From NCBI RefSeq assembly GCF_024679095.1, contig NC_066544.1, forward strand, positions 598,781 through 662,780: 64,000 bases of DNA. The letters run 5' to 3'. Positions 47,057-58,186 of the stretch are shown in pieces (positions within the stretch are counted from its first letter, which is position 1; every line of letters begins with the position of its first letter). The position numbers were made by a program, and so were the translations under genes. This DNA comes from Eriocheir sinensis. Lineage: Eukaryota > Arthropoda > Malacostraca > Decapoda > Varunidae. The notes beneath the pieces were generated by a model. The model was not told where the DNA came from. It did not search any database and saw nothing but the letters and a program-made list of their open reading frames with translations.

Positions 47057-47345
47057 ATACTTTCCAAAGAGCAGCTCGCTATTTTATGGCTTAAAACACT
47101 GTCGCACTACTATAAATGCAATAACAATAAGTAAAAAGCTCTTTCATAGTGTTTGAGATAAACTAACTTCCTATTAAAACATAGATACTTTAAATTCTTA
47201 TAATAGTGAATTTAAAGTATCTATGTTTTAATAGGAAGTTAGTTTATCTCAAGCACTATGAAAGAGCTTTTTACTTATTGTTATTGCATTTATAGTAGTG
47301 ACAGTTTTTAAGCCATAATATAGCAAGCTGCTCTTTGGAAAGTAT
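47057..47345. repeat. 289-nt near-perfect hairpin
   Basis: Two arms of about 135 nt pair across a roughly 18-nt centre at 47193-47210. For example ATACTTTCCAAAGAGCAGCT at 47057 pairs with AGCTGCTCTTTGGAAAGTAT at the right end (one mismatch). It is non-coding and could be a fold-back MITE or a source of hairpin RNA. Confidence 0.88.
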
Positions 47346-47447
47346 TGTATTTCTTTGTTTTCTTCATTTCCACAGATTAAGTTTATTAACTATGTAAACT
47401 TTCTACTTCATTGCTTTTTAACCTTTAACTACTAGCCAGTCACTTTA

Positions 47448-47451
<4 letters not shown>

Positions 47452-47523
<72 letters not shown>
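47452..47523. repeat. (TC)n microsatellite
   Basis: About 36 TC units. Confidence 0.97.
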
Positions 47524-47526
<3 letters not shown>

Positions 47527-48218
47527 GATCCTGGTTATGATGACCAAGCAAATAATTTTCCTTTTATAGGAGACTGAGTGTAACCTGTAAGTGTAGTGGG
47601 TGCTACAACACCTAGCAGCCCATATGTCCCAGCAGTGGTGCAGCGTCGGACCCTTAAACTTCCAGGCAGGAGACACAAGATGGACACAAGATAAAAGATT
47701 CTAAAGAAGCAAGACCAAGCATATATTACTGGATAGTTTGCAGAAATGTGTAGATTTCCTTGAGTCGTCTCAACCAGAATGACTGCAATAGCTGGACCTT
47801 TACAGGACTTTGTTGAATATTGCAGGGCATGAAATTCTGTATTTCTTATGCATCACTAAAGGTCTCTTTTGATTTCTTCAAACATATTTTGTATTTGCAA
47901 TTTATTTAATTGTTTTCTGTTGGAAATGACATATAAAAAGATGTTTAATAGCAAGCTGTGAAGAATTGCTCCAAATAGTACACACCACGGTGCTATATGC
48001 TTTACATTTTATTAAGAGTATAATAAACTCAGCCATATTGTCCTGCAGTTAATTTTTAGTCAGATAATTTCTCCCCTTTTTTTACAATTTAAGTTGTGAT
48101 TGTGTTCATGTATACCAGCAGTTCTTTCTTATGTTATTATATATATGAAGTCAGATTAAGTGACTTTCAAAAGCAATATAATTAAGTCCATTTAGCCTGT
48201 GTCAATCTCAAAGTTATA

Positions 48219-48535
48219 CGCCTCCGTGGTCTACTGGTTAGCGTGCCTGGCTTCTACTCCGCAGGCCCGGGTTCGAATCCCGGCCCTGGCAGTCTGCACG
48301 CAGCTCACCCAGCTGTTCATCCTCCCTCTTGGGCTGGTCGATAAATGGATACCTGGGGAAATCTGGGGAAGGTAATCTGTGGTAACCCAGATATCACACT
48401 GGTCCTGTGTCCCGGGGTAATGGGGGCTCCCTTCCACCACAGTCTCAAGGGCCAATGTTACGGAGATGAGCACCGAGGCCATGCGCTGCTACTACGTATC
48501 CCCCCAACTTTACTACTCTTACTCTCAAAGTATAT
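48219..48535 (+). mobile_element. tRNA-derived SINE, apparently full length
   Basis: The 5' head (48219-48292) looks like a tRNA. It has an internal A box (TGGTCTACTGG, about 48227-48237) and a perfect B box (GGTTCGAATCC, 48270-48280), i.e. an RNA polymerase III promoter. The body continues with CACTGGTCCTGTGTCCCGGG and GAGATGAGCACCGAGGCCAT, and ends near 48535 in a simple TACTCT stretch. Headless copies occur at 12585-12722, 37428-37575 and about 49262-49340. The anticodon arm is degenerate, so no isotype is assigned and it is not called a functional tRNA. Confidence 0.85.
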
Positions 48536-48537
48536 AA

Positions 48538-48576
48538 TTGTGTGTTTGTGTGTATGTGAGTGTGTGTGTGTGTGTC
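48538..48576. repeat. (GT)n-rich microsatellite
   Basis: Interrupted GT units directly 3' of the SINE. Confidence 0.9.
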
Positions 48577-49261
48577 ACATCCTGGAAAGTCCAAGACTTC
48601 TCTCAAAACTCTGATGACTCGAGAAAGAGTCTGGCTTCCAGCTATATCTTGAGAGCCAACAGTCATCGTGGAAATTTTCTAGGTATAATGGAATGTGTTT
48701 TGACAGTGGGCAGTGCCATTGTCTTTGAAGAACTACCGAGTTCTTAACGAAACACACCCATACACCAATTTGCTCGATGATTTTCTTTATTTTATTGCCA
48801 GTACACTATTTAACACATTTAAATATTTAATAATGTATATATCAATGCCCACTTTTTCATTATGTTCTCAACTTGTGCCAGCAACATATGAGTCAGTACT
48901 TTAGTAAGGTTAGGTTACATAAATGAAAAAAGTGCATATTTGAGTTAAAAACAGAAACATTATTTTCTTGTCAATACCCAAAAAATAACTTGAATTTCAA
49001 GGTGAGAAAGATTTTTTTTATAGTCTATGGACAAAGAACCTTTATTTTCTGGTTTTAATGTTGTGCTATAAGTAGAAAATGAAGTAATTATATATTTTTC
49101 ACTTAACATGAAATAAATATCAATATATATAAATATTTTGCCTCAACCTAAAATCATAAAATACTTTTTCAATTATAGTAGCTATTAAACTATGAGTGGG
49201 AATAAAACTGGGTGATGAATCAAACCTTGACAGGTGTTGCTAGGTTGCTAATTTACCAGCA

Positions 49262-49340
49262 ATAGGTTACCATGTGATGGAGATGAGCACCGAGGCCACA
49301 CACAGCTATGCGTATGCCCCCAACTTCACCCTACCCTTAC
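49262..49340 (+). repeat. SINE 3' fragment
   Basis: Contains GGAGATGAGCACCGAGGCCA and a TATGCCCCCAACTTCACCCT end. This is the terminal part of the same SINE family. Confidence 0.75.
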
Positions 49341-50594
49341 TAGACACATCATCTATAACACACAGTAAAACTAGCATACTAAATAGTAAATGTAATACCT
49401 TAATACAGTAAATATCATTGAGACAAGAATGAGCCATGGGATGACTCAATTACCTAAATATCCAACAAACATATGATGCATGTTGCAAAGAATGGGTAAT
49501 TGCTTAGCAGGAGCAGTCTATTTGAGATGCATATTAATTATTTCCTGTGATATGTTATGATGCTTTTTAATGGGGCTCTGTTTATTACCACAATAATTCA
49601 GCTATGAAAGTGCTACAGCAAATTTACCCCAGAATTCACAATAACAAACACTGCGGCATATATTGTCCAGCCGTCTTCACTCCCAAATCTATTTACAAAC
49701 TAACAGACTCATTTTAACCTAGTGGATGGTAACCTAACTCTGCTAAAATTGTAACCTATAATTGCCGCTGGGGATAGTAGCCTATCGTTACAGAGGAGAG
49801 TAAACTGTCAACCCAAGTATGAGACTCACCAAATCAACTCTAGTACTTTCATAATTGCTTCCTGGTGATAACTAACTCCACAAAAAAAGAAATGATAATT
49901 TACCCAGTAATGAATAGTTTGTGTCTCTAAAATAGGTCGCTAAAATCTGCTAAACAATGGCAAGGGGACACCCAGAAATATGTTCAGGGAGATTGGAGGG
50001 CAGAGAAAAAGACAAGAGAAACTTTGGGGGTGCAGGGCCTGAAACCTCATCAACGGTAAACGGGTGGGGCCCGGCCCATCCTTGGTTGTGCTAGTGGTCT
50101 AAGGTATTACAAACTACAAATTAAGACTAAATTATTCACCGAGCATGTATGAGTACCCACATTACCCCCTGGTGGATCTCCTGCGAGCATTTCAAGCCCT
50201 CCATATATATTATCACGAGTGTTTACGGCAGGATATTTGATTCAGTAGTGTAGGAGTTCACAATCACTACATATTCAGTGAATGGTATTATATACGGTTG
50301 ACACGTCCTTATAAAGCAATGTTTTGATAGCACAGTGACGTTTTGTTCATTATTTTGGCAGCGGGTCTTCCTCTTCTTCTTCATTCCTCCTTGTGTTGTG
50401 GAGAAAATCTGCCCTACGTACGGGTCGCGATACCTTACGCCATGCCTGGAGCTGCCGTAAAGTTACGGTGCCGGAAGAATGTCGTAACTGTTTAGTGAAT
50501 AGCCCAAAGCAGCCGAAAGTTGCCTTAAGACATTTTTTGTGACTTACGAACGTCGTAACTCGTTAGTGAATCCTGGCCCTGGATGAGTTGGGCC

Positions 50595-51090
50595 AAGGTA
50601 AATATAGTCTACCGACAGGTAAAATCGTCCCCCCAAACCCTGGCTCTAAATTTGCGCTTCTGAGTGCGGGGGTGAGTGACGTCAGAGCGTGGGTAGGAGG
50701 AGAGGTTTCAGTGCTAACGGCGGCTCAGTCTCAGACTTGACCCCGTGACGTGAAGTAGCTTGCAGGACGTGCATGGGGAACTTCTCTACACACATACAGC
50801 ACATACAGCATGTGACAAGAGGCAAAAAAAAATTGTATACCAATTCTGTTGACAATGAAAAGAATAAATAACCTGCTCGACACAGAAATAAATCAAGACA
50901 ACGGGGAGCTCCGTTGAATGAAGAAGCTCACCCACATCCAAGACCCAGACCTATACCACTCTGACGTCACGGGTATGGGCGGAGTTTACCTATACCACTC
51001 TTTGACGTCACGGGTATGGGCGGAGTTTGGTACCTTGCCTGCGCGAGGGAGGGGGGATGATTTTACCTGTCGGTAGACTATATTTACCTT
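50595..51090. mobile_element. 496-bp MITE with 32-bp perfect TIRs
   Basis: Inverted ends starting AAGGTAAATATAGTCTACCG are identical for 32 nt, then continue with one mismatch into a C-run. Flanks GAGTTGGGC (50585-50593) and GAGTTAGGC (51091-51099) match in 8 of 9, a plausible 9-bp duplication. That size fits Mutator-like elements. The interior has two copies of a GACGTCACGGGTATGGGCGG unit (about 50960 and 51003). No coding capacity. Confidence 0.8.
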
Positions 51091-51499
51091 GAGTTAGGCA
51101 GTCTGCGGCCAACCCAGCCTCCCTCCGGGGGCTCCACATCAGATTAGTAGATAGCGCACCCCGCGCTCCTATCGGACTGCACGGAACCGTCGACGTAGAC
51201 ACAAAGGACACAAAGGAAGAACAAGCAACAGCAGACTTGCTGGTCCTTACGAGTCTGTTTGTGACAAGCTGCACTAACTAGCTAATCAAAGGTGGAAGAT
51301 GAAGGACAGCAAAGGCGAAGGCTCCTCCCCACCTCCCATCCCTCCAGCCAAAGCTGGCAGGAAAGGAAAAAGAACCATGCAGCATGGAAAAACTGCATGG
51401 AAATTATGTAGGAAAGAGGAAAGAACTACCATTACTGCTACCACTAACCGGGCGATAAAAGCGGACAAGGACACCAGTATTCGAAAGAACTTAACGTTA

Positions 51500-52213
51500 T
51501 TACGACAATGAGTAGTATCTTAGTTGCTGGTTGGATTCAAAATACTTGTCTAATCTATTCTTGAAGGCCGTAACTGTTGTACTGTCAACGACATTACAGG
51601 GTAGAGAGTTCCAAACATTAACAACTCGATTGAAGAAGAAGTGTTTAGCTTCGTGCGACGAGAATCTTTTACCACTTATCCTCAAATTGTGATTTCTTCT
51701 TGTTCTATTTGATCGATTAATTGTAAAGTAATCTTCCGCATTAATATCACTGAATCCTTTAAACATTTTAAACACTTCTATTAGATCGCCTCGCATTCTT
51801 CGTTTTGAAAGGCTGAATAAATTTACTTCTTTAAGCGGTGCGCGGCAGGGACGGAGGAGGACACTGCGGTAATATGCTCCAAAGCTAGTTGTTTCTGGTA
51901 GTGGTGGGTCTGTCTTGAAAATGGGGGTGAAAGAGACTTGTATCTGAGGAATCTTCCATGGTGGTGGACCATGATCAACTTCAGCCACCGGAACATCAAG
52001 ATCAAATCGCCGCAGGGTGGAGCAGCCCGTATTGACGAGGGTGCGGGCGCCGGGACGAAGAGGAGGTCGGAGTGCGGCGGGATCAAGCGAGGTTATCAGG
52101 GCGTGAACAAAATGGGGAGGAAGATGGGGAGAGTGGAGGCATTTGACGCCGAGGGCAGAAACATTGGCGTGTATTCTCTGAGTAATTGGGGGGCGATTGA
52201 GTCCAGTTAACAT
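51500..52213 (-). pseudogene. Chimeric LINE ORF: I-type segment fused to CR1 tail
   Basis: One open 237-aa frame. Residues ~1-125 resemble the region before RNase H in an I-type LINE (RIHANVSALGVKCLHSPHLP, STLRRFDLDVPVAEVDHGPP). The rest (51505-51835) is a CR1 C-terminus: LFSLSKRRMRGDLIEVFKMF, HFFFNRVVNVWNSLP, FKNRLDKYFESNQ. The switch is near 51836, at an LRPCRAPLKEV sequence. In another frame the I-type code continues to LALEHITAVSSSVPAAHRL, the start of RNase H, and then also stops at the junction. The open frame across the junction is probably chance. Confidence 0.7.
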
Positions 52214-52218
52214 GTTAA

Positions 52219-52419
52219 CTATTCTGGTGAAGGGAGGACACCCAAGAGTGTAACCTCATTACTCTTTTTTTTTTTTTTTAAAGGTTCTAAAGATGAGTTA
52301 GAGAGATGACTGAGGGCAGGGAAGAGGTAGTCTATAACTGAGCGTATGAATGCAATGTAGATGGTTCTTGCCACTGAGACAGAGATTCGGGCAGCGTTGT
52401 TTGTGAGCCATATAAAGGG

Positions 52420-52420
<1 letters not shown>
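52219..52420 (-). pseudogene. I-type LINE RT C-terminal part
   Basis: Minus-strand reading: ISVSVARTIYIAFIRSVIDY, then LFPALSHLSNSSLEPLK, broken by an A/T-run (52267-52279), then continuing into the 51836-52213 segment. It ends at the (GA)n array at 52421. Confidence 0.65.

Positions 52421-52481
<61 letters not shown>
52421..52481. repeat. (GA)n microsatellite
   Basis: About 30 GA units. A shorter (CT)n tract lies at 52570-52590. Confidence 0.96.
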
Positions 52482-52483
<2 letters not shown>

Positions 52484-52590
52484 ACCGGCGTCAACACGCA
52501 CCATAGATGGAATCAGATCGGTCTTTAATTCGAATGGAAGTTGATTTACCGTGAATGAATGTAGCAGTGCTCTCTCTCTCTCTCTCTCTC

Positions 52591-53193
52591 CAGATACTCG
52601 TTACTCCTTGTCGTCTTCCCTTCTTTCTCGGATTCAATTGAAACGAGCTAATTAACGCAGCAGGAAAAGCTTTAGAAACTCGTTTCCCTTTAGGATCCGA
52701 AATCGATTCCAACAAGGAAAAATAATAAACCCACCTCTTTCTCTAATTACCTCATTTTTATCACGTCCTTTTCTTCCTCCTTTCGTATTTAATTTCCTCT
52801 TTCCTTACTTTTGTTCATCCTTTCTTCCGTCTTCCATTCCTTCCTTCCTATCTTCCTCCATTTCCTTCACCTCCTCACCCACTCACAACCTTGGGACTTG
52901 AAGCAGGAGTCGAATCAACGAAGCTCTCACTTGCAAATTGAAACTAACGGAGCGAAGTGGACGAGCCAGGGTCATAGAAGGTTATGGGGAAGGTCAAGTT
53001 GGCCATGGGATTAAAGGAAGCTAAAGGAAGGATAGTGAGGAGTCAGGGGAGGTCAAGATAATCATTGGGTACATGAGGCGTGGATGTTTATCAAGGAAAA
53101 CCTTGAAATAAATAGAAAGGAACAAGGGGTAAGGGAGTTAGTTTAGGGGTGGCTAAAAGGGGATGACGGTGCATTGTGCGTGTGATTTAAGCT

Positions 53194-53263
<70 letters not shown>

Positions 53264-53839
53264 ATTGGCAAAGGTGACAAGCTCGAGATTCAATGTCACT
53301 ACGTTTCAGCTGCGAAGAGGAAGAACGTGAATACATTTTGGCATCATGTATTTATATATTAATTAACTTATTTGTTTATTTATTTTTGTATTTATCTTAT
53401 CGGTGTGTAATTGTTAATTAACTAGCCGTTTATTTTTTTTTATCTTGTCTAGGTAATTTATTTATTTTAGTTTTGAGTATTTCTTATTTAATTCCAGAAG
53501 TTGTTTCTCGTAAAAGCATGTTATTCCTTTTCCTTGTTCTGTTGGTTATTGTTGTATGTGTGCCCGATTCCAACTGTTGGTTTTGGTTTTGTTATTGACA
53601 GTAATGGAGCCTTCGTAGCAGCAGCGCCAATAATTATCAGATTTAGCGTGGAACACAAACATGTCAATCATTATTACCTCCTCTCCCTTCTCCTCTTCCT
53701 TATCCTCCTCATCGTCATCCTCCTCCTCCTCCTCCTCCTCCTCTTCTTCTTCTTCTTCTTCTTCTTCTTCTTCTTCTTCTTCTTCTTTCTCCTCCTCCTC
53801 CTGGCAAGGTCCTACATGAGCAACTCCTAAAACTCCAGT
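52591..53839. repeat. Low-complexity interval: (GA)n and (CTC/CTT)n
   Basis: (AG)n at 53200-53261 and a CTC-to-CTT triplet array at 53705-53805. The rest is CT-rich or AT-rich without recognised genes. Confidence 0.8.
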
Positions 53840-54650
53840 CAGCGGGAATAAGAAACAATCTGACTGCTAGGATAAGAGATTGGCTTACCATTAGAATACA
53901 ACGTATTACTCAACGTAGTGAAGTACGGCAAGGATCAGTGCATGCTGGAACCCTTTCTCCTTGTCTTATACATCAACGATTTAGAAACAGGACTAAAATC
54001 CTCCCTACCAAAATTTGCTGAAGACACCAAGGTGATTGGAAGGGCCCTCACAACGGTCGGTTGCGAAATCATCCAAAATGACCTTGACCTGATCATCCAG
54101 TTGTCTGAAAAATGGCAACTGTCATTAAACGTGGACAAATATATAGTCATGCACTTAGGGTCCAGAAACAGTGGACATACATGCAACGTGCATGCGAAGC
54201 CTCTGTAGGTCGTGCAGGGAATATCAGATCTTGGAATCATTATCAGCAGTGACCTGAAACCTGCAAAGCACTGTAAAAAGCATTTAAAAAGCCAATGCTT
54301 TGTCCAGGTTCATAGCGAGGAACATTGAGTTTAAGACTGGGGGTGATATTATTTCTGTATAACTCGATAGTAAGACCTCACTTCGAGTATGCGGTACAGC
54401 AAGGGCATCGAATTATTTGGATAGTTTAGCCACGTGCTACAGATATGATCCTGTCCTCCATATGAAGAACAACTCAAGCGACTCAACCTCTTTACGCTGC
54501 AATAAGAGACCTTGACGAGGAGATATGATATAGGTTTTCAAGTACTTGAAAAATTTTAGTAAATTCGACCACTCCACGTTTTTTTAGGTACAGTCCAACT
54601 TAAGAACTAGAAACAACGGTCTACCTATTCAAGCGAGACGATGTAATACT
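53840..54650 (+). pseudogene. CR1 family-2 LINE RT, 5' portion
   Basis: RT frame 53918-54208: LVLYINDLETGLKSSLPKFA, then EDTKVIGRAL (active site FAEDTK instead of FADDTK), NDLDLIIQLSEKWQLSLNVD, VMHLGSRNS. After frame changes, [19 protein letters not shown] and LYAAIRDLDEEI-type code continue to 54650. There CR1 copy B is inserted. The family-2 frame resumes at about 56625 (NNLPVEIKRSETIRSIKNR). The substituted active-site Asp and several stops make it dead. Confidence 0.75.
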
Positions 54651-56622
54651 GATATTGGCAGGAGTTCTCGGGTTAAAGAAGGGAATTTATCAGAAAATAA
54701 AGAATGGTAAAACACATCTCAGGGGCCGGTACGTCGAACTATCTAGATTAGTTAAGAAAAACACCAGGATAGCAAAAAGGAACTATGAGATCAAAGTAGC
54801 AAATGAGGCGAAAAGTAATCCTAAGGGCTTCTTTCAGATGTATAGAACAAAAATACGGGAGAAAATTGGACCGCTGAAAACAAACACAGGGGAGCTAGTA
54901 GAAAATTACGAAAATATGAGACTACTTCCTTTCAGTATTCACACAGGAGGATCGATCGACTATACCGGAAAGAGTTCAGGTGTACGAGGGCGGGGATGGC
55001 GATAAATTGAGGGATATAATCATTACCAGGCAAGTAGTTCAGGATGAGATAGATAAGCTTAAGAAGAACAAGTCGCCAGGTCCTGACGGGATATTTCCGA
55101 GGGTATTAAAGGAATTAGGTAATGTACTCAGTGACCCACTAACCGACATCTTTAAGATGTCGGTAAATACTGGCTATGTGCCGAGCCTATGGAAAGTAGC
55201 TAATGTGACGCCGATTTTTAAAAAGGGGTACAGGTCAGTTGCTTCAAACTATCGCCCAATTAGCTTAACATCGGTTATAGGGAAGATGCTGGAGTCCATA
55301 ATAGCTAGGAACATTCGGGAGCATTTAGAGAAACAGCTTAATTCACGACTCGCAGCATGGGTTCACAAAAGGTAGGTCATGCCTCACCAATCTCTTGTCC
55401 TTCTATAATAAAGTATTTGAGGCGGTTGACAGAGATGAAAATTATGATGTAATCTATCTCGATTTTAGTAAAGCGTTTGACAAAGTTCCTCACCAACGAC
55501 TGTTGCTTAAATTACAGGCTCACGGAGTAGAGGGTAAAGTTTTGAACTGGGTCAAGGCGTGGCTTAGCAATAGGAAGCAAAGAGTGCAAATCAATGGTAA
55601 AAGATCTGACTGGGGATGTGTTACGAGTGGGGTCCCACAAGGTTCGGTATTAGGTCCACTTTTGTTTATTATTTATATCAATGACTTAGATACAGGAATT
55701 AGTAGTGATGTTAGTAAATTTGCAGATGATACCAAGATCGGTAGAGTAATTGAGTCGGATCAGGACGCTAGTATTCTCGAAGGTGAACTCAACAGATTGT
55801 ATGACTGGGCGGATAAATGGCAGATGGAGTTCAATGTAGGGAAGTGCAGTATTCTGAGTGTAGGTAGGAACAACCCCTCACATAACTATTGCTTAAATGA
55901 CACTCTCATAAGTAGGTCTGGGTGCGAGAGGGATTTAGGGGTCTTAGTGAGCTCTGATCTCCGTTCAAGGGCACAATGCATTCAAGCTAGAAATCGAGCT
56001 AATAGGGTACTGGGATTTATTTCAAGGAGCGTAAGCAACAGAAGCCCCGAAGTCTTCCTCAAACTATATTTAGCATTAGTTAGACCTCATCTTGACAATG
56101 CGGTTCAGTTCTGGTCACCTTACTATAGAATGGATATCAAAATGTTAGAATCGGTGCAGAGGAGGATGACTAAGATGATTCAGGGGTTGAGAAACTTGCC
56201 ATACGAGGGAAGACTCAAACAGTTAAACTTGCATTCTCTAGAAAGGCGAAGGGTGCGTGGAGACATGATCGAGGTTTATAAATGGATGAAGGGCTTTAAT
56301 AAGGCAGACATTCATAAGGTTTTGTTGGTAAGAGAACCGGGTAGGACACGAAGTAATGGGTTTAAACTGGATAAATTCAGATTCAACAGGGACATAGGCA
56401 AAAATTGGTTTACTAACAGGGTGGTGGATGAGTGGAATAGGCTTAGCAGTCATGTGGTGAGTGCCAATACAATTGTCACATTCAAAAATAGACTAGATAA
56501 ATTCATGGACAGCGATATTAGGTGGGGTTAGATACACGGGAGCTTAGGGGCAAAGGAGCTGCCTTGTACAGGCCTACCGGCCTCTTGCAGACTCCTGCGT
56601 TCTTATGTTCTTATGTTCTTAT
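54651..56622 (+). mobile_element. CR1 LINE copy B, 5'-truncated
   Basis: Plus strand; starts in the endonuclease-RT linker (LKKGIYQKIKNGKTHLRGRY). RT: SPGPDGIFPRVLKEL, FSKAFDKV, SGVPQGSVLGPLLFIIYIND, FADDTK (intact), then LESVQRRMTKMIQGLRNLP. It ends FKNRLDKFMDSDIRWG at 56531. The 3' end has TTCTTATG octamers at 56602-56622. Two lesions, a 14-bp deletion (near 54919) and a 2-bp deletion (near 55336), break the frame and are shared with copy C. It is inserted in the CR1 family-2 element. Confidence 0.88.
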
Positions 56623-56624
56623 AA

Positions 56625-56760
56625 CGAGTCATCCGACATTAAAACAACCTCCCTGTAGAAATAAAACGTTCAGAAACCATCAGATCCATTAAAAATCGCA
56701 ACGGAAGTAAATTGAGCCTACATACCGATGTATTCCGGACTGGTATGAAGCCACCAAGTG
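56625..56760 (+). pseudogene. CR1 family-2 LINE, 3' portion
   Basis: NNLPVEIKRSETIRSIKNR-type C-terminal code directly follows the octamer end of copy B. It shows that the family-2 element was split by copy B. The 56761-56999 interval beyond holds nothing recognised. Confidence 0.6.
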
Positions 56761-56999
56761 ACCGTCGAGTAGATTAGATCACCGGAGCGGACAACCTCGT
56801 AATGAGCCAATAGGATTCCTCTTGCCTGCCCTATCATGTTTCCGTGTTTCCTCCTTCTCGTACAAACCCTACAGGTCATCTAAGGAAGAAATTCAATAAA
56901 CTGATATCTACCAGCAACGCAGTAAGCTGTCAATGCTCATAAGAGGATAAATTAGAGTGAGGGTTGAAAAATAAAAATTATACTCTATTTATTAAGTTA

Positions 57000-57425
57000 A
57001 AGCCTCTTCGTCTCACCAACTCCCCTCCTCTCACTAACAATCATATTCTACGGCAATGCTGCATCTCTTTCTATCTTCTATTGTTATTTTCATGCTGACT
57101 GCTGTTCTGAACTGACTAACTGCATCCTGCGGCTCAGCTGCACACGACGTTCTACTCGTACTTTTACTCATCTCTATTCTGTCCAAATCCCTCATGCAAG
57201 GGTTAACTAGCATCTTCATCTTTTAATCTCTTCCGTAGGCAAACTCTGGAACAACCTTCCTACGTCTGTATTTCCTTTTGCCTGAGACCTGAACTCATTC
57301 AAGAGAACACTATGAAGACACCTCTCCGCCTGAAATTGACCCCTCTTCTGGCCTCTCGTTCATTTTGCTTTTCTTCAGATCAGCGTATAGCAGGCCTTTT
57401 TCTTATTGTTTTTGTGTCTTGCCTA
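57000..57425 (+). repeat. Jockey-like LINE 3' fragment
   Basis: Same sequence order as 33140-33560: GGCAATGCTGCATCTCTTTC, the TACTGTCTAAAC-like block, AAACTCTGGAACAACCTTCC, GAAATTGACC. Coding frames are destroyed. Confidence 0.65.
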
Positions 57426-57429
57426 TGAG

Positions 57430-58186
57430 ATCAATCAATGAAGGGAGGCATACGCCGGGGGTAGCGTTGCCTCACCCACCCTACGACGCCAAATCCAGGG
57501 GTCCCTCCGAGCGAGTCTCCATGCAGGCCCCCTATCCCGGGTACCTCCCGGCAGGATCTATCGACTTGCTAAAGACATGAACTCTGTGGGCGTCCCCTTG
57601 GCCTCCTCCACTTAGGATTGTCTCTTACAGAGACAACCCGATGAGCAGATCGGCTTGCGGGTAGCGTGTCACATGCCCGTATAGCCGGAGTTGGCGTTGA
57701 CTATGGAGGAAATATATGTCGAACCAGTCACACGGAGTAGTCGCCGCTTTGTCACAAAGTCATTCAAGGGATATCCCATGAGTCTGCGTAGACACTTATT
57801 ACCAAAGGCACCAATCCACCTCTCCAAATCTTTATTTAGTGTCCATGTCTCACAGCTATAAAGGAAGACAGGGAACACAAGGGTCTTGAAGATCCGATCT
57901 TAGTCCCTCAACACAGGTATCGACAATACCATATACACGTGCTGAGCGAGTCCATAACACCATGGGCTAGGCCAATCCACCATAAGACTTCCTGGCGGAA
58001 CTCACCGTTGTTCTGAACTACGCTACCAGGGTAAGTGAATTTTTCCGAGATCGCCACACGCATGAACAGACTATACTATTTCATTTAGCAAGCCTCCAAA
58101 CATTTGTACCTTGGTATTGGCCCACGAAACCTAAAGTCCCAAGCGGTTCGCCTCCTCGTACAGAGCCTCGAGAGCTATCACTAGAA
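57430..58186 (-). pseudogene. RTE-like LINE C-terminus
   Basis: Minus frame 57669-57878: FPVFLYSCETWTLNKDLERW, GAFGNKCLRRLMGYPLNDFV. This is the conserved C-terminal CETWTL block of RTE-like LINEs. Upstream, LEALYEEANRLGL and WANTKVQMFGG read toward 58150. It is probably the same superfamily as 1-1260. It is abruptly joined to CR1 copy C at 58186/58187. Confidence 0.75.

Larger units (their letters stand above)
46256..50579. mobile_element. 4.3-kb TIR-bounded DNA transposon, non-coding
   Basis: Terminal inverted repeats: GGGCCCAGATTCACTAACG at 46256, and in complement GGGCCAGGATTCACTAACG ending at 50579 (17 of 19 identical). Weaker similarity continues (TACGAC..TAAGT blocks). The right end holds an inner second copy of the terminal motif (about 50475-50506). 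No transposase was recognised. A short exon-like segment ending CAG|GTAAGC at about 46591 is the only gene-like sign. It contains a 289-nt hairpin, a (TC)n array and a SINE. GGGCC..GATTCAC ends are seen in PIF/Harbinger-related ISL2EU/IS4EU groups, but no target duplication supports a choice. Confidence 0.5.

Noticed and set aside
48219..48292. Functional tRNA gene
   Set aside because: The anticodon arm does not fold properly and the sequence continues into a repeated SINE body.
51299..51511. 70-aa basic ORF (KDSKGEGSSPPP...)
   Set aside because: No homologue recognised, no conserved context, and it lies between transposon fragments; probably chance.
53501..53830. Leu/Phe-rich 109-aa ORF resembling a membrane protein
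   Set aside because: Its hydrophobic part is the CTC/CTT microsatellite translated.
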